Shown piece by piece: positions 1-10,044 of a DNA stretch of 64,000 nucleotides; position 1 is the stretch's first letter; the number at the start of each line of letters is the position of its first letter. The stretch comes from Histidinibacterium lentulum (GTDB taxonomy: Bacteria > Pseudomonadota > Alphaproteobacteria > Rhodobacterales > Rhodobacteraceae). A program made the position numbers and the translations under genes. The stretch spans positions 39,559-103,558 of the forward strand of contig NZ_ML119093.1 in assembly GCF_003789055.1 (NCBI RefSeq), written 5' to 3'. The notes under the pieces are model-generated. The model searched no databases and was not told the DNA's origin. It saw only the letters and a list, made by a program, of their open reading frames with translations.

Positions 1-788
1 GCCCTCTCCATGCCCATCCGTTCCGCAACGGACCCGACCAGATCGTGGTCGCCCACCGAGGCGCCGCCGATGGTCAGCAGCAGGTCCGCGCCACGGGCAA
101 GGCCGATCGCGGTCTCGAGGGAGGCGGCGTCGTCACGGGCGATGGGCAGAAGGCGCGGCGCCGCCCCGGCCCTGGTGAGGAGCGCATGCAGCCCGTAGCT
201 GTTGGAGGCCACGATCTGGTCCGGTCCGGGGGTCTCTCCGGGCTGGACCAACTCGTTCCCTGTCGGCAGGATGGCCACCACGGGGCGCCGGGCCACGGTG
301 ACGCGCGCGATGTTCATCGCGGCCAGAAGCGCCACCCGGGCGGGCGTGAGGAGGCCGGGCGCAACTTTGTCTCCTGCTTGAAAGTCGCCCCCCAACGGCC
401 TGATGTTGCGCCCTTCTCCGGGGTCATCGGTGATCTCGGCGGCGTCGTCCTCGTGGCGGATGTTCTCCTGGATCACCACGAGGTCCGCGCCCTCGGGGAC
501 CGGGGCGCCGGTGAAGATGCGCACCGCCTCGCCGGGGCCGACCTGTCCCGGAAACCGTCGACCCGCCGCGGATTCGCCGATCACGCGGAACCGGGCGCCG
601 GGGCGGGCTTCGGCGGCGCGCAGGGCATAGCCGTCCATGGCAGCGCTGTCGAAGGGCGGCTGGCTCCGGAGCGCCACGGCGGGACCGGCCATCACGCGAC
701 CCGCCGCTTCCGACAGGGGCACCACTTCCGTGCCCGTGGGCCGGACCAGATCGAAAAGGTGCCGCAGCGCGTCGCTGACCGAGATCAT
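1..788 (-). CDS. moeA: Molybdopterin molybdenumtransferase MoeA (3' end beyond window)
   Basis: MoeA inserts molybdate into adenylylated molybdopterin in the last step of cytosolic molybdenum cofactor synthesis. The reading frame is open from an ATG at 788 to the left edge, giving about 262 of the usual 400 or so residues. Visible family motifs are [11 protein letters not shown] (residues 44-54), [10 protein letters not shown] (93-102), PTGNELV (175-181) and [11 protein letters not shown] (241-251), the last in the MPT-binding MoCF domain. The start codon overlaps the moaC stop as ATGA, so translation is probably coupled. It is the last gene seen of the trpG-trpD-trpC-moaC-moeA run. Only the missing C-terminal domain (MoeA_C) limits the call. 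Confidence 0.95.
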   Translation of the reverse strand, partial: MISVSDALRHLFDLVRPTGTEVVPLSEAAGRVMAGPAVALRSQPPFDSAAMDGYALRAAEARPGARFRVIGESAAGRRFPGQVGPGEAVRIFTGAPVPEGADLVVIQENIRHEDDAAEITDDPGEGRNIRPLGGDFQAGDKVAPGLLTPARVALLAAMNIARVTVARRPVVAILPTGNELVQPGETPGPDQIVASNSYGLHALLTRAGAAPRLLPIARDDAASLETAIGLARGADLLLTIGGASVGDHDLVGSVAERMGMER

Positions 789-1261
789 GTGCGCGACCAG
801 GGACCGGACTTGCCGCCCTCCTTGGACAAGAGGCGGATACCGCCGATTTCCATGTCCTTCTGCGCGGCCTTCAGCATGTCGTAGATCGTGAGGGCGGCGG
901 CGGAGACGGCGGTCAGCGCCTCCATCTCCACCCCCGTGCGTCCGGACGTTCTCACCGTTGCGGTGATCCGGACGCCGGGCATCCCGGGGTCGGGCACGAG
1001 GTCCACGGCCACCTTGGTCACGGGAAGCGGGTGGCAGAGGGGGATGAGGTCGGAGGTGCGCTTGGCCCCGGTGATCCCCGCGATCCGCGCGATGCCCAGC
1101 ACGTCGCCCTTCTCCGCCGTACCCCGGGTGACCAGCGCCAATGTATCGGCCGACATGGTCACATGGCCTTCGGCCACGGCCGTGCGCGCCGTCTCCGCCT
1201 TGTCCGAGACATCGACCATGCGGGCCTGCCCCGCCTCGTCGAAATGGGTGAGCTTCGCCAT
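785..1261 (-). CDS. moaC: Cyclic pyranopterin monophosphate synthase MoaC
   Basis: MoaC converts the GTP-derived 3',8-cyclo intermediate made by MoaA into cyclic pyranopterin monophosphate, an early molybdenum cofactor step. The 158-residue length is normal for the family. Diagnostic segments are [13 protein letters not shown] (residues 67-79), [12 protein letters not shown] (109-120) and [14 protein letters not shown] (126-139), which holds the catalytic Asp and Lys residues. The ATG lies directly after the trpC stop and the stop overlaps moeA by 4 nt, so the gene sits inside a tight polycistron that mixes tryptophan and Moco genes, as is common in Rhodobacterales. Confidence 0.97.
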   Translation of the reverse strand: MAKLTHFDEAGQARMVDVSDKAETARTAVAEGHVTMSADTLALVTRGTAEKGDVLGIARIAGITGAKRTSDLIPLCHPLPVTKVAVDLVPDPGMPGVRITATVRTSGRTGVEMEALTAVSAAALTIYDMLKAAQKDMEIGGIRLLSKEGGKSGPWSRT

Positions 1262-2071
1262 CTAGAGCCCTGATGCCACAAGAGGATCGGCAAGGAGGGC
1301 GCGCGTCGCAGCAGCCACGTCCTGCTGTCGCATCAGGCTCTCCCCGATCAGGAAGCACCGCGCTCCGTAGCGGGCGAGATCAGCGAGATCGGCGGGGGTG
1401 GAGAGGCCGCTTTCCGCCACCAGAAGCGCCTCGGGCGGGGCGAGGCGCGACAGGCGTCGGGTCACGTCGAGCGAGGTCTCGAACGTGTGCAGGTCGCGGT
1501 TGTTGATCCCCAAAAGGGGACTTTTCAGCAGGCTCGCCCGCTCCAGCTCCGCCTCGTCATGGACCTCGACCAGCACGTCCATGCCCCAGTCCCCTGCGGC
1601 GGCCTCGAGCTCGGCGGCCTGCCCGTCGGAGACTGATGCCATGATGATCAGGATGCAGTCGGCGCCGAGGGCCCGCGTCTCGGTCACCTGCCAGGGATCG
1701 TAGAGGAAATCCTTGCGCAGGGCGGGCAGGTCGACCGCGTCCCGCGCGGCGACCAGATAGTCGTCCGCGCCCTGAAAGGACGGCGCGTCGGTCAGGACCG
1801 AGAGGCAGGCCGCCCCGCCGTCGGCATAGGCCCGGGCCAGCGCAGGCGGGTCGAAATCCTGTCGGATCAGGCCCTTGGAGGGCGACGCCTTCTTGATCTC
1901 GGCGATCAGGCCGTAGCCGGTCTTGGCCGCGCGCCGCAGCGCGTCGGCGAACCCGCGGGGCGGGCTGGCGGCGCGGGCGCGGGCCTCCAGATCGGCGAGG
2001 GGTATGGCGGCCTTGCGCTCTGCCACCTCCTCGAGCTTGTAGGCCTTGATGCGGTCGAGAACCGTGGTCAT
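1262..2071 (-). CDS. trpC: Indole-3-glycerol phosphate synthase TrpC
   Basis: TrpC is a cytosolic (beta/alpha)8 enzyme that closes the indole ring from CdRP in tryptophan synthesis. The protein has 269 residues and carries [10 protein letters not shown] near residue 60, [23 protein letters not shown] and [12 protein letters not shown], all standard phosphate- and substrate-binding segments. It is a stand-alone TrpC, not fused to TrpF. The start overlaps the trpD stop by 4 nt. It lies downstream of trpG and trpD and upstream of moaC on the same strand. Confidence 0.97.
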   Translation of the reverse strand: MTTVLDRIKAYKLEEVAERKAAIPLADLEARARAASPPRGFADALRRAAKTGYGLIAEIKKASPSKGLIRQDFDPPALARAYADGGAACLSVLTDAPSFQGADDYLVAARDAVDLPALRKDFLYDPWQVTETRALGADCILIIMASVSDGQAAELEAAAGDWGMDVLVEVHDEAELERASLLKSPLLGINNRDLHTFETSLDVTRRLSRLAPPEALLVAESGLSTPADLADLARYGARCFLIGESLMRQQDVAAATRALLADPLVASGL

Positions 2072-3087
2072 GGGGCGCCTTTCGTGATCCGGCTCAGGGT
2101 TTCGACCGCACGCAGGGCCGCGCCCGAGTCGATGCTTTCGGCGGCCATCCGCGCGCCGTCGGTCAGGTCGGTCACCCGGTCGGCAATCAGCAGGGCCGCC
2201 GCGGCATTCAGGAGCACCGCGTCGCGGTAGGCGCCGATTTCGCCGGAGAGACAGGCGCGCAGGGCGGTGGCGTTTTCCTCGGGCGAGCCGCCGAGGATGT
2301 CGCGGAAGGGGTGGACGGGCAGACCGGCATCCTCGGGATGCACCTCGCGTCCGGTGATGCGGCCCTGGTCCAGCACCGCCACAGAGGTCGGCCCGCAGAT
2401 CGAGATCTCGTCCGTGCCATCGGCGCCATGGACCAGCCAGGCCTTCTCGGCGCCCAGTTCCTGCAGCGTCTCGGCCATGGGCCAGATCAGGTCGATGGCG
2501 AAGGCGCCGGTGAGCTGGCGTTTCACACCTGCGGGATTTGTCAATGGTCCCAAGATGTTGAAGATCGTCTTTGTGCCGAGCTCCGCGCGGATCGGCGCCA
2601 CATGCTTCATCGCCGGGTGGTGCATCGGCGCCATCATGAAGCCGATGCCGGCCTCGGCGATGGCCCGCTCGATGACCTCGGGGCCCACCATCACCTCGAT
2701 GCCGAGCTGGCCGAGCGCATCAGCGGCGCCGGATTTCGAGCTGAGGTTGCGGTTGCCGTGCTTGGCCACGGGCACGCCCGCACCCGCCACGACGAAGGCG
2801 GTGGCGGTCGAGATGTTGAGCGTCCCCATGCCGTCGCCGCCCGTGCCGACGATGTCCATGGCGCCCTCGGGCGCGGTCACGGGAATGCAGCGCGCGCGCA
2901 TGGCGGCGGCGGCGGCGGCGTATTCTGCCACGGCCTCGCCGCGCGCACGCATCGCCATCAGGAACCCACCGATCTGCGCCGGGCTCGCCTCGCCCTCGAA
3001 CAGGAGTGCAAAGGCCGCCTCGGCCTGGGCGCGGCTGAGCGGTCCTTCGGAGGCGGCGTAGATCAGGGGCTTCATGGCGTCGGTCAT
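2068..3087 (-). CDS. trpD: Anthranilate phosphoribosyltransferase TrpD
   Basis: TrpD transfers phosphoribose from PRPP to anthranilate. The start is the ATG at 3087 ([10 protein letters not shown]), which overlaps the trpG stop as ATGA; the same frame stays open upstream only because of the high GC content. The protein has 339 residues, a normal length. Motifs are [13 protein letters not shown], the PRPP loop, [15 protein letters not shown] and [11 protein letters not shown]. It is the second gene of the minus-strand trpGDC run; trpE lies 35 kb away in the same window. Confidence 0.97.
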   Translation of the reverse strand: MTDAMKPLIYAASEGPLSRAQAEAAFALLFEGEASPAQIGGFLMAMRARGEAVAEYAAAAAAMRARCIPVTAPEGAMDIVGTGGDGMGTLNISTATAFVVAGAGVPVAKHGNRNLSSKSGAADALGQLGIEVMVGPEVIERAIAEAGIGFMMAPMHHPAMKHVAPIRAELGTKTIFNILGPLTNPAGVKRQLTGAFAIDLIWPMAETLQELGAEKAWLVHGADGTDEISICGPTSVAVLDQGRITGREVHPEDAGLPVHPFRDILGGSPEENATALRACLSGEIGAYRDAVLLNAAAALLIADRVTDLTDGARMAAESIDSGAALRAVETLSRITKGAP

Positions 3088-3665
3088 GCGGGCTCCGGCA
3101 CGGTGTCGAGGAAAGTTCGGAGCAGCCGGTGTCCATGCTCCGAGGCGATGCTCTCGGGATGAAACTGCACGCCCTGGATCGGCAGCGACCGATGGGCAAG
3201 GCCCATGATCGTGCCGTCTTCGAGTTCGGCGGTCACCTCGAGTGCCTCTGGCAGGGTCGCCCTCTCCACGACGAGGCTGTGGTAGCGGGTTGCCTCGAAG
3301 GGCGAGGGAAGCCCGGCGAAGACGCCGCGCCCCTCGTGACGAATGCGCCCCATCTTGCCGTGAACGATCTCGCCCGCCTGCACGACGCGGCCTCCGAAGG
3401 CCTGGCCGATGGTCTGATGTCCGAGGCAGACGCCGAGAAGCGGCGTCCGCGTCTCGGCGGCGGCAGCCGTCAGGGCAAGACAGATCCCGGCCTGATCGGG
3501 ATCGCAGGGACCCGGAGAGAGCACGATGCCCGCGGGACGCAGGGCCATGGCGGCCTGCACGTCGATCGCGTCGTTGCGGCGCACCTCGACCGAGGCGCCG
3601 AGTTCGCCAAGATAATGGACGAGGTTGTAGGTGAAGCTGTCGTAATTGTCGATCAGCAGCAGCAT
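3084..3665 (-). CDS. trpG: Anthranilate synthase component II (glutamine amidotransferase) TrpG
   Basis: TrpG supplies ammonia from glutamine to TrpE in anthranilate synthase. The start is the ATG at 3665 ([15 protein letters not shown]). The protein has 193 residues, as expected for a free-standing subunit. The class I amidotransferase nucleophile is Cys80 in [10 protein letters not shown], and the His-Glu dyad is in [12 protein letters not shown] near the C-terminus. It is the first gene of the trpGDC-moaC-moeA run. The roughly 130 nt between it and the divergent gene at 3802 must hold its promoter. The partner trpE is not adjacent but sits at 38.1-39.6 kb in the same orientation. Confidence 0.97.
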   Translation of the reverse strand: MLLLIDNYDSFTYNLVHYLGELGASVEVRRNDAIDVQAAMALRPAGIVLSPGPCDPDQAGICLALTAAAAETRTPLLGVCLGHQTIGQAFGGRVVQAGEIVHGKMGRIRHEGRGVFAGLPSPFEATRYHSLVVERATLPEALEVTAELEDGTIMGLAHRSLPIQGVQFHPESIASEHGHRLLRTFLDTVPEPA

Positions 3666-3801
3666 GGCGGGCCCCGGTCCGGCGGGGCACTGGCCCCGTC
3701 TTGGCAGATGGGTGTAGGGTCGGGCTACATGGGCCGCAAAGCGATGCGGCGTCAAGGCCCCGGGGGCGCCCGGGACGGCAGGCGGTTCAGCAGGGGTGAG
3801 C

Positions 3802-5424
3802 ATGGGACGGGGCATCTTCGCGGGCGTTCTCTGGGGCGGACTGGCATCGGTCCTGAGCCTCGGCCTGGCTTCCCTGGTCGCCGATCCTCCGCCCGGCGCA
3901 ACCCCGCCAGAGGCGCCGCAGTCGACCGCTCCCGCCGAACCCGCCGGGGCGGAGGAGGCGGCGGCGCCCGACAGGCCTGCCACATCCGGCGACGCAGCTC
4001 CGCCGGGCGAAGTCGCGCGGGCCCCCTCGGCGCCGGACGCGCGGTCCGACGGTCCGGTGGGAGAGACGGAACCGCCGCCGCGCCCCGCGTCCAGCGCCGA
4101 CGAGCCGGCCGCTCCCGAGAGTCCCGCCGTGCCGGACAGCCCGGCGGAACTGCCCGAGGCCGAGGCGGATCCCGCGCCGGCACGCGCCTCCGCGGCGGCT
4201 CCCGAAGAGCCGGCGGCGGGGGATGGCGCGCCGGAGCCCGAGACGGACCCGCTCGCCGAGCCCGTCGTGCAGCCGGACCCCGCGGCCCCCCAGGAGCCGG
4301 CGGATGTCGCCGGTCCTGCCACGGCCCCCGACGCCTCCGGGGATCCCGTGCCGCTGCGCCAGGAGGCGACGGCGCCCGACGCGCCTGCCTCCGGCGATGC
4401 CGCACCCACCGCGGAGACGGCGCCGACCGCCCGGCCCGTGGAAGCGGAGGAACCCGCGGCCCCGCAAAGTCCGGAGGCGACCGACCGGGCGGAGCTCGCC
4501 GCACCTCCGGAGCGCGGCGCGGTGGCGGCCGACCCCGGAACTCCTCCCGCGGCGCCGCAAGCAGAGGCCGCGCCCAGCGTGTCGACGGAGAGCGCCGCGC
4601 CCCCAGATGCCGGTGAGGAGGCCGCGGTCTCCCGGTTCGCCCTGTCCGCGGAGAGCGGCGGCGGCCTGCCTGGGCGGCCTGCGACGACGCCCGGGGCGTC
4701 AGCGGAGGACGCGCCGGTCGCGGCGATGGCGGAGGAGGCTCTGGACGCGGGCGCGCTGGCACGCTTCGGCACGGAGTTCGAGCGCGACGGGCGGCCGCTT
4801 CTGGCGGTGGTCCTGATCGATGCGGGCGCGCTGCCCGGAGGGGCGGCGGCGCTCGGCGGTCTGCCGATCCCGGTGACGATCGTGGTAGACCCGACCCGCC
4901 CCGATGCGGCGGCGGCGGCGGAGAGCTACCGCGCGGCGGGGCTCGAGGTCGGGCTCCTGTCGCCGGTGCCGCGGAACGCGACTCCGCAGGATGTCGAAGT
5001 CGCGCTGGCGGCGGCGCGGGCGGCGGTGCCCGAGGCGGTGGTTCTGGTCGATGCGGGCGACGGCGGACTCGCGGGCGATCCCCAGGCGATGGCGCGGGCC
5101 GTGGTGACGCTGGAGGAGGCGGGGATGGGTCTGGTCACGGTCAGTTCCGGGTTCAACGCCGGCCTGCGCGCGGCGGAGGCGGCCGGGGTTCCGGCGGCGC
5201 TCTTTTCGCGGGTCCTGGACAGGGACGCGGGGGATGCGGCGGCGGTTCGGCGGGCGCTGGATCAGGCGGCGTTCCGGGCGCGGCAGGATGGCGGGGCGGC
5301 GGTGATGGCACGGCTGACGCCGGACACGCTGTCGGCGCTGATCCTGTGGGGCACGGCGGCACGGGAGGGGCAGGTGCAGCCGGCCCCGGTGTCCGCGCTG
5401 CTGCTCGAGGCGGCTCCAGAATGA
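3802..5424 (+). CDS. Divergent polysaccharide deacetylase family protein with long disordered linker
   Basis: The C-terminal 210 or so residues resemble the divergent polysaccharide deacetylase family (YibQ/DUF610, PF04748), beginning at [15 protein letters not shown] and continuing through [10 protein letters not shown] and LVTVSSGFN. An N-terminal membrane segment (about residues 5-27) should anchor it to the inner membrane. Between them lie about 290 residues rich in Pro, Ala and Glu with no predicted fold. Family members are thought to act on envelope polysaccharide, but no substrate can be named. The start is the ATG at 3802, preceded by AGGGG; a GTG at 3796 is the alternative. It is divergent from trpG. 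Confidence 0.8.
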   Translation: MGRGIFAGVLWGGLASVLSLGLASLVADPPPGATPPEAPQSTAPAEPAGAEEAAAPDRPATSGDAAPPGEVARAPSAPDARSDGPVGETEPPPRPASSADEPAAPESPAVPDSPAELPEAEADPAPARASAAAPEEPAAGDGAPEPETDPLAEPVVQPDPAAPQEPADVAGPATAPDASGDPVPLRQEATAPDAPASGDAAPTAETAPTARPVEAEEPAAPQSPEATDRAELAAPPERGAVAADPGTPPAAPQAEAAPSVSTESAAPPDAGEEAAVSRFALSAESGGGLPGRPATTPGASAEDAPVAAMAEEALDAGALARFGTEFERDGRPLLAVVLIDAGALPGGAAALGGLPIPVTIVVDPTRPDAAAAAESYRAAGLEVGLLSPVPRNATPQDVEVALAAARAAVPEAVVLVDAGDGGLAGDPQAMARAVVTLEEAGMGLVTVSSGFNAGLRAAEAAGVPAALFSRVLDRDAGDAAAVRRALDQAAFRARQDGGAAVMARLTPDTLSALILWGTAAREGQVQPAPVSALLLEAAPE

Positions 5425-5636
5425 GGCGTTACACGATGAAACGCGCCGCAAGTAATTGTAAAAGATAAGAAATTATGCGTCTCGTACATCTGACGGGACC
5501 TCCTTCTCCGGAGGAGTCCCCCCGACATGCGCCGCCGGGACGGAAGGGTGGCCGGATCGCCGCCGCGCAGGGCTTGTGCGGTTGCTCCCTCCGATGGGCA
5601 GGCTAAGGTGCTGCGGCTGCAGCATGGGGGACAGGC

Positions 5637-6677
5637 ATGAAACGGATGACGCTGGGACGCACGGGGATCGAGGTGACCGACTGGTGCCTCGGCACGATGA
5701 CATTCGGCAACCAGACGCCGGAGGACGACGCGCACCGGCAGATCGACCTCGCCCTCGACGCGGGCGTGGATTTCATGGACTGCGCGGAGATGTACCCGGT
5801 GAACCCTGTCCGGGCCGAGACCATCGGCCTGTCGGAGGAGATCCTCGGAAACTGGTTCGCCAGGTCGGGAAAGCGCGACAACTGGATCGTCGCCACCAAG
5901 GTCACCGGCCCGATGCCCGCCGTCCGCGACGGGCGCGGCTTCGACGGGCCGACCATCCGGGAGACGGTGGAGGCCTCGCTGAGGCGGCTCAGGACCGACC
6001 GGATCGACATCTATCAGCTGCATTTCCCGATGCGCGGGAGCTATCACTTCAGAAGGTACTGGACCTACGATCCCTCCGGCCGCGACCCGGCCGAGGTCGA
6101 GGCGCACATGGTGGAGGTGCTCGAGACGTTGGGCGGGCTGATCGCCGAGGGCAAGCTGCGCGCGGTCGGGCTGTCGAACGAGACATGCTGGGGCACCTGC
6201 GCATGGCTGCGCCTTGCCGAGGCGCACGGCCTGCCGCGGATGGCCACGATGCAGAACGAGTATTCCCTCCTGTGCCGGCTTTACGACACCGACATGGCGG
6301 AGATGTCGGTGATGGAGGATGTGACGCTCCTGTCCTATTCTCCGTTGGGCGCGGGGCTGCTCACGGGCAAGTACCAGGACGGCAGGATTCCCCAAGGAAG
6401 CCGCATGGCCGGCAACGGCGACCTGGGCGGGCGCAAGACGGAGCGGGCCTTCGAGGCGGTGGCGGCCTATCTCGAGGTCGCGCGGCAGCACGGGCTCGAC
6501 CCGGTGCACATGGCGCTGGCCTGGCAGCGCAGCCGCCCGTTTCCGATCTCCGCGATCTTCGGCGCCACCACCGATGCGCAGCTCGCCCATCTGCTGAAAG
6601 CGCGGGACCTGGAGCTGGCGCCGGAGGTGCTGGAGGAGATCGACGCCGTCCACAAGCGCCATCCGATGCCCTACTGA
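5637..6677 (+). CDS. NADP(H)-dependent aldo/keto reductase (Tas-like)
   Basis: A 346-residue aldo/keto reductase of the Tas/YghZ type, expected to be a cytosolic NADPH-dependent carbonyl reductase; the substrate cannot be read from sequence. The catalytic tetrad is visible: Asp and Tyr in DFMDCAEMYP, Lys in WIVATKVTG and His in DIYQLHFP. The cofactor segment YSPLGAGLLTGKY and the C-terminal ISAIFGATTDAQL are also present. The ATG follows GGGGACAGGC. The next gene (CIA30-like) begins 5 nt after its stop, so the two are probably cotranscribed. Confidence 0.93.
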   Translation: MKRMTLGRTGIEVTDWCLGTMTFGNQTPEDDAHRQIDLALDAGVDFMDCAEMYPVNPVRAETIGLSEEILGNWFARSGKRDNWIVATKVTGPMPAVRDGRGFDGPTIRETVEASLRRLRTDRIDIYQLHFPMRGSYHFRRYWTYDPSGRDPAEVEAHMVEVLETLGGLIAEGKLRAVGLSNETCWGTCAWLRLAEAHGLPRMATMQNEYSLLCRLYDTDMAEMSVMEDVTLLSYSPLGAGLLTGKYQDGRIPQGSRMAGNGDLGGRKTERAFEAVAAYLEVARQHGLDPVHMALAWQRSRPFPISAIFGATTDAQLAHLLKARDLELAPEVLEEIDAVHKRHPMPY

Positions 6678-6682
6678 CCGGG

Positions 6683-7198
6683 ATGGGCGCGGCGGAGGTC
6701 ATCGACGATTTCGCGGCGCCCTTTCCCCGCGCCGCCACCCGCACGGACTGGGCGATGGTCTCGGACCGGGTGATGGGGGGCGTCTCATCGGGGCGGCTCG
6801 ATCCGCTGGAGGGCGAGCGGCGCGGGATGCGGCTGCGGGGCGAGGTGAGCCTCGAGAACAACGGTGGCTTCGTGCAGGCGGCGCTCGATCTGGCACCGGG
6901 CGATCGGTCGGTGGATGCCGCGGGCTGGGCCGGGATCGCGCTCGTGGTGCGGGGCAATGGCGAGCGCTACAACCTCCACCTGCGCACCGAGGATATCCGG
7001 CGCCCATGGGAATCCTACCGGGCCAGCTTTGTCGCGGGCGCGGACTGGGCCGAGGTAAGGCTGCCGTTCGCGGGGGTCGAGCCGCACCGGACCGCCGCGC
7101 CCTTCGATCCCGCGCGGCTGCGACGGATCGGGCTCGTGGCGATCGGACGGGAGTTTGGGGCGGATCTGTCGGTCGCGGACCTCAGGTTCTACGCCTGA
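6683..7198 (+). CDS. CIA30 family protein (complex I intermediate-associated protein 30-like)
   Basis: A 171-residue protein that matches the CIA30 fold: SDRVMGGVSSG near residue 24, SLENNGGFVQ, GIALVVRGNGERYNLHLRTED and a C-terminal IGLVAIGREFGADLSVADL. In mitochondria the founding member helps assemble complex I; bacterial members are galactose-binding-like domains whose role is less clear. There is no signal peptide or membrane segment. The ATG lies 5 nt after the aldo/keto reductase stop. The convergent Nudix gene ends 9 nt downstream. Confidence 0.88.
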   Translation: MGAAEVIDDFAAPFPRAATRTDWAMVSDRVMGGVSSGRLDPLEGERRGMRLRGEVSLENNGGFVQAALDLAPGDRSVDAAGWAGIALVVRGNGERYNLHLRTEDIRRPWESYRASFVAGADWAEVRLPFAGVEPHRTAAPFDPARLRRIGLVAIGREFGADLSVADLRFYA

Positions 7199-7207
7199 CA
7201 CCGGCTT

Positions 7208-7903
7208 CTAGGCCCGTCCGTGGATCCTGCGGAAAGCCGCTTCCTCGGCGCCGTCGCGGTAGAAGGGCACATCGGTAGGCGGTCCGGCCCGGCCATGGCC
7301 CGCGCGCAGCTCCGCCAGCACGATCGAGGTGATGAAGGGCAGCCGCAGGCCCTGCACGGCGTCGAGCGGCACCCAGGAGAGGGCGCCGAGCTCGTCCTCG
7401 GCGCGGGAGAAATCGTCCAGATCGGACGCCAGGCGGTTCGCGTCGAGGGTGAAGAAGCGCGCGTCGAAGCGGCGGGGCCGTCCCGGAGGAGTGATCGCGC
7501 GGAAGACGAAGGTGAGGCCCGACGCATCGGGCCGGTGGCGGGTGCGCGCGAACCCGCGCCAGCCCCGCGGCGCGTCTGGCCAGGGCGCGGCGCGGCCCGC
7601 GATCTGGCCGGTTTCCTCCCAGAGCTCGCGGATCGCGGCGGCGGCGAGGGCGTTGGGGGTACGGGCGCTCTCCACGGCGAGACGCGCGGCGCAGGTCGGA
7701 TTCAGTCCGCCGGCAAGGGAGATCGCGGCGTCGCCCGGATCGACGGCGCCGCCCGGGAAGACGACATGGGAGGGCATGAAGGCCGCGGAGGCGCCGCGGC
7801 GGCCCATCAGGACCGCCGGGCCGCCGGCCGTCTCGCGCAGGACGATTATCGTGGCGGCATCCCGGACGGGAACGCCCGGATCGGTCACCGGATCAGGCGG
7901 CAC
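7208..7903 (-). CDS. Nudix hydrolase
   Basis: A 231-residue Nudix protein. The first half of the Nudix box starts at FPGGAVDPGD and the second half reads AAIRELWEETGQI; between them is an insertion, as in NUDT8/NUDT19-like CoA or nucleotide pyrophosphatases. The true substrate is unknown. The C-terminal LPFITSIVLAEL is typical of this subgroup. The start is GTG at 7903, overlapping the end of the DUF983 gene by 11 nt, so the two form a short minus-strand operon. Confidence 0.9.
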   Translation of the reverse strand: MPPDPVTDPGVPVRDAATIIVLRETAGGPAVLMGRRGASAAFMPSHVVFPGGAVDPGDAAISLAGGLNPTCAARLAVESARTPNALAAAAIRELWEETGQIAGRAAPWPDAPRGWRGFARTRHRPDASGLTFVFRAITPPGRPRRFDARFFTLDANRLASDLDDFSRAEDELGALSWVPLDAVQGLRLPFITSIVLAELRAGHGRAGPPTDVPFYRDGAEEAAFRRIHGRA

Positions 7904-8315
7904 CGCCGAAGCCGTGCATCCGCCGCGCCCACTGGATGCCCACGACGAGACCCTTCATGCGCGGCAGCAGGTAGAGCGACAGTGCCACGCAGCCCAAGGT
8001 GAGCAGGGTCGCGAGCACGAGGGGATCGGGCCGCAGGCGGACGAAGAGCACATGGATCACCGGCGCCATGAGGTGACCCACGACGAGGATCGTCAGGTAG
8101 GCCGGACCGTCGTCGGCCCGGTGGTGATGCAGGTCTTCGCCGCAGACGGGGCAGGCGTCGGCGACCTTCAGATAGCCCTCGAAGAGCGGCCCCTGGCCGC
8201 AGTTCGGGCAGCGCCGGCGCAGCCCGCGCACCACGGCGGGCCGCGTGGGCCGCTCCGGCTGCGGGTCGCGGCTCTCTTCGGTCTCGCTCAGGTAGGAATC
8301 CCTCGGCACGGGCAA
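7893..8315 (-). CDS. DUF983 family zinc-ribbon membrane protein
   Basis: A 140-residue protein with a zinc ribbon formed by CPNCG and CPVCG about 22 residues apart, near residues 36-61, followed by two membrane segments (about 74-90 and 99-118). This is the DUF983 architecture found across Alphaproteobacteria; its function is unknown. The start is uncertain: TTG at 8315 or GTG at 8309, neither with a good Shine-Dalgarno sequence. It is cotranscribed with the Nudix gene, whose start it overlaps. Confidence 0.85.
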   Translation of the reverse strand: MPVPRDSYLSETEESRDPQPERPTRPAVVRGLRRRCPNCGQGPLFEGYLKVADACPVCGEDLHHHRADDGPAYLTILVVGHLMAPVIHVLFVRLRPDPLVLATLLTLGCVALSLYLLPRMKGLVVGIQWARRMHGFGGAA

Positions 8316-8521
8316 GGCTTTCTGCTGGGGGTTGCCACTCCAGACATGCGCCCAAGATGCCCGGATTGGAAGTGGCAGGGCGGAACCCGCGTCGGCATGT
8401 CGCGCGACGGACCTTGCGGACCTTCTCTCCGGAGCGCGACGGAATGATCCCGGTGCTCCGTTCGAGGGTGGACTTCGGCGGATCCGCCGGAGCGTTGCGC
8501 GTACCTTCGAAAGGACGGACG

Positions 8522-9001
8522 ATGACCTTGAAGACCCATCTCATGATCGCCGCGCTGGCTGCGGCGGCACTGACCACCCCGGCGGACGCCCAGGGCCGCG
8601 GAGACCTGAGCGGCGCGCTTTCGGGCTTCGCGGAGCTCGACGCCGACGGCGATGGCGTGCTGAGCGCCGAGGAGCTGCGCGCGCCGATGGCGGCCCGTTT
8701 CGCCGCCGCGGATACCGACGGGAGCGGCACGCTGACGGCGGAGGAACTGGCCGCGGCGATCGAGGCGCGGATGGTCGAGCGCGGCGCGCAGATCGCCGAG
8801 CGGATGCTCGCGCGGCGCGATGCCGACGGCAGCGGCGACCTGAGCCTCGAGGAACTGGCCGGGCCGCGGCCGGCCATGTTCGAGCGGCTCGACACCGATG
8901 GCGACGGCGTCATCTCGGAGGAGGAGTTCGGGGCCCTGGCCGAGCGGCGGGGCTGGCGCGGGATCGTCGGCCATGGTCACCATGGCGGCGGGCGGCCCTG
9001 A
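8522..9001 (+). CDS. Secreted EF-hand calcium-binding protein
   Basis: A 159-residue exported protein. A Sec signal peptide (MTLKTHLMIAALAAAALT, ending ADAQ) precedes four EF-hand-like loops: DADGDGVLSAEE, DTDGSGTLTAEE, DADGSGDLSLEE and DTDGDGVISEEE. Each has the Asp/Asn-rich 12-residue calcium loop. The C-terminus is His/Gly-rich (GHGHHGGG), which could bind divalent metal. The ATG is chosen because GAAAGGA precedes it and the signal peptide begins there. It lies 91 nt upstream of the ECF sigma operon and may be part of the same envelope or metal response. Confidence 0.9.
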   Translation: MTLKTHLMIAALAAAALTTPADAQGRGDLSGALSGFAELDADGDGVLSAEELRAPMAARFAAADTDGSGTLTAEELAAAIEARMVERGAQIAERMLARRDADGSGDLSLEELAGPRPAMFERLDTDGDGVISEEEFGALAERRGWRGIVGHGHHGGGRP

Positions 9002-9092
9002 CGGGGTGACGGAATGCCACCGGGCGCGGCGATCGCCGTCCCGCCCGGTGCGCGATGGCGCAGACCCAGCCGGGACACTATGACCGAGGCCC

Positions 9093-9692
9093 ATGACATC
9101 GCCTTCAGCCCCGCCCATCCGCGCCATGACGGAGCCGGACGACGGCGCGCTTCTTGCTGCCTTTGCCGCGGGCGATCTCGCGGCGGCGCGCCTGCTGACC
9201 GAGCGGCTGGCGCCGCGCGCGCTCGGGCAGGCGGGGCGGATGCTCGGCGATGCGGCGGAGGCGGAGGACGTGGTGCAGGAGGCGCTTCTGCGGCTCTGGC
9301 GGATCGCGCCGGACTGGCGCCACGGCGAGGCGCAGGTGTCGACCTGGCTCTGGCGGGTGGTGGCGAACCTCTGCACCGACCGGCTGAGGGCGCGGCGCCG
9401 CGGCGTGCCCCTGGAGAGCGTGGCGGAGCCCGAGGACGGGCGGCGGTCCGTGGCCGAGGAGATGCAGGCCCGGGCGCGGGCCGAGGCCCTGCGGGCGGCG
9501 CTGGCGGAGCTGCCGCCGCGCCAGGCGGAGGCGGTGGCCCTGCGGCATCTGGAGGGTCTGGGGAATCCGGAGATCGCCCGGATCATGGACATGAGCGTCG
9601 AGGCGGTCGAGAGTCTGACCGCGCGGGGGCGGCGGGGGCTGAGGGCCTTGCTGGCCGGGCGCCGGGAGGAACTGGGGTTCGAGGATGACTGA
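9093..9692 (+). CDS. ECF-type RNA polymerase sigma factor
   Basis: A 199-residue sigma-70 family protein of extracytoplasmic-function type. Region 2 includes AEDVVQEALLRLWRIAP and STWLWRVVANLCTDRLRAR; region 4 includes LPPRQAEAVALRHLEGLGN and the helix-turn-helix IARIMDMSVEAVESLTARG. The next gene overlaps it by 8 nt and encodes a one-membrane-segment protein at the usual place of an anti-sigma factor, followed by a CpxP/ZraP-like sensor. This suggests control by an envelope or metal signal. An ATG at 9126 is an alternative start, but 9093 has GAGG before it. Confidence 0.93.
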   Translation: MTSPSAPPIRAMTEPDDGALLAAFAAGDLAAARLLTERLAPRALGQAGRMLGDAAEAEDVVQEALLRLWRIAPDWRHGEAQVSTWLWRVVANLCTDRLRARRRGVPLESVAEPEDGRRSVAEEMQARARAEALRAALAELPPRQAEAVALRHLEGLGNPEIARIMDMSVEAVESLTARGRRGLRALLAGRREELGFEDD

Positions 9693-10044
9693 GAGGCCGA
9701 GGGACGGACTGGCGGACGAGGAACTCGACGCGCTCTTCTCGGCGGCGCGGTCCGGGGGGGCGCCCGTGCCGCTCTCCGCTGACTTCGTCGAGCGGGTCGT
9801 GGCGGATGCGGCGGCGGAGCGGGCGGCGTCCCGCCCGGCGGACGCCGTCAAGGCGGGCCGCGTGCCCGGGGCGGGTCTCTGGGCGATGCTGGGCGGTTGG
9901 GCCGGGGCCTCGGGGCTCGTGGCGGCGACCGCGGTCGGGGTCTGGATCGGTGTGGCGCAGCCGCTCGACCTGCCGGCACTGGGTGCGGCGCCGGTGGAAC
10001 TGACGCTGATGCCCGAGAGCGACCTCTTCGGGATGGAGGGCTGA
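9685..10044 (+). CDS. Single-pass membrane protein, probable anti-sigma partner
   Basis: A 119-residue protein with a cytoplasmic N-terminal half (LADEELDALFSAARSGGAPVPLSADFVERVVADA), one membrane segment (about residues 68-87) and a short periplasmic tail. It overlaps the ECF sigma gene by 8 nt. Proteins of this kind are often labelled as dihydroorotate dehydrogenase by mistake; nothing here resembles that enzyme. I infer a role in holding the sigma factor from position and topology only: there is no CHCC zinc anti-sigma motif. Confidence 0.6.
   Translation: MTERPRDGLADEELDALFSAARSGGAPVPLSADFVERVVADAAAERAASRPADAVKAGRVPGAGLWAMLGGWAGASGLVAATAVGVWIGVAQPLDLPALGAAPVELTLMPESDLFGMEG

Noticed and set aside
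5495..5521. An imperfect inverted repeat (GGGACCTCC with GGAGGAGTCCC) after the polysaccharide deacetylase gene
   Set aside because: The arms need a two-base bulge, there is no T run, and it lies 70 nt from the stop. Too weak to list as a terminator.
5262..6662. A 466-codon minus-strand open frame
   Set aside because: Antisense to the aldo/keto reductase gene, which has its complete catalytic tetrad.
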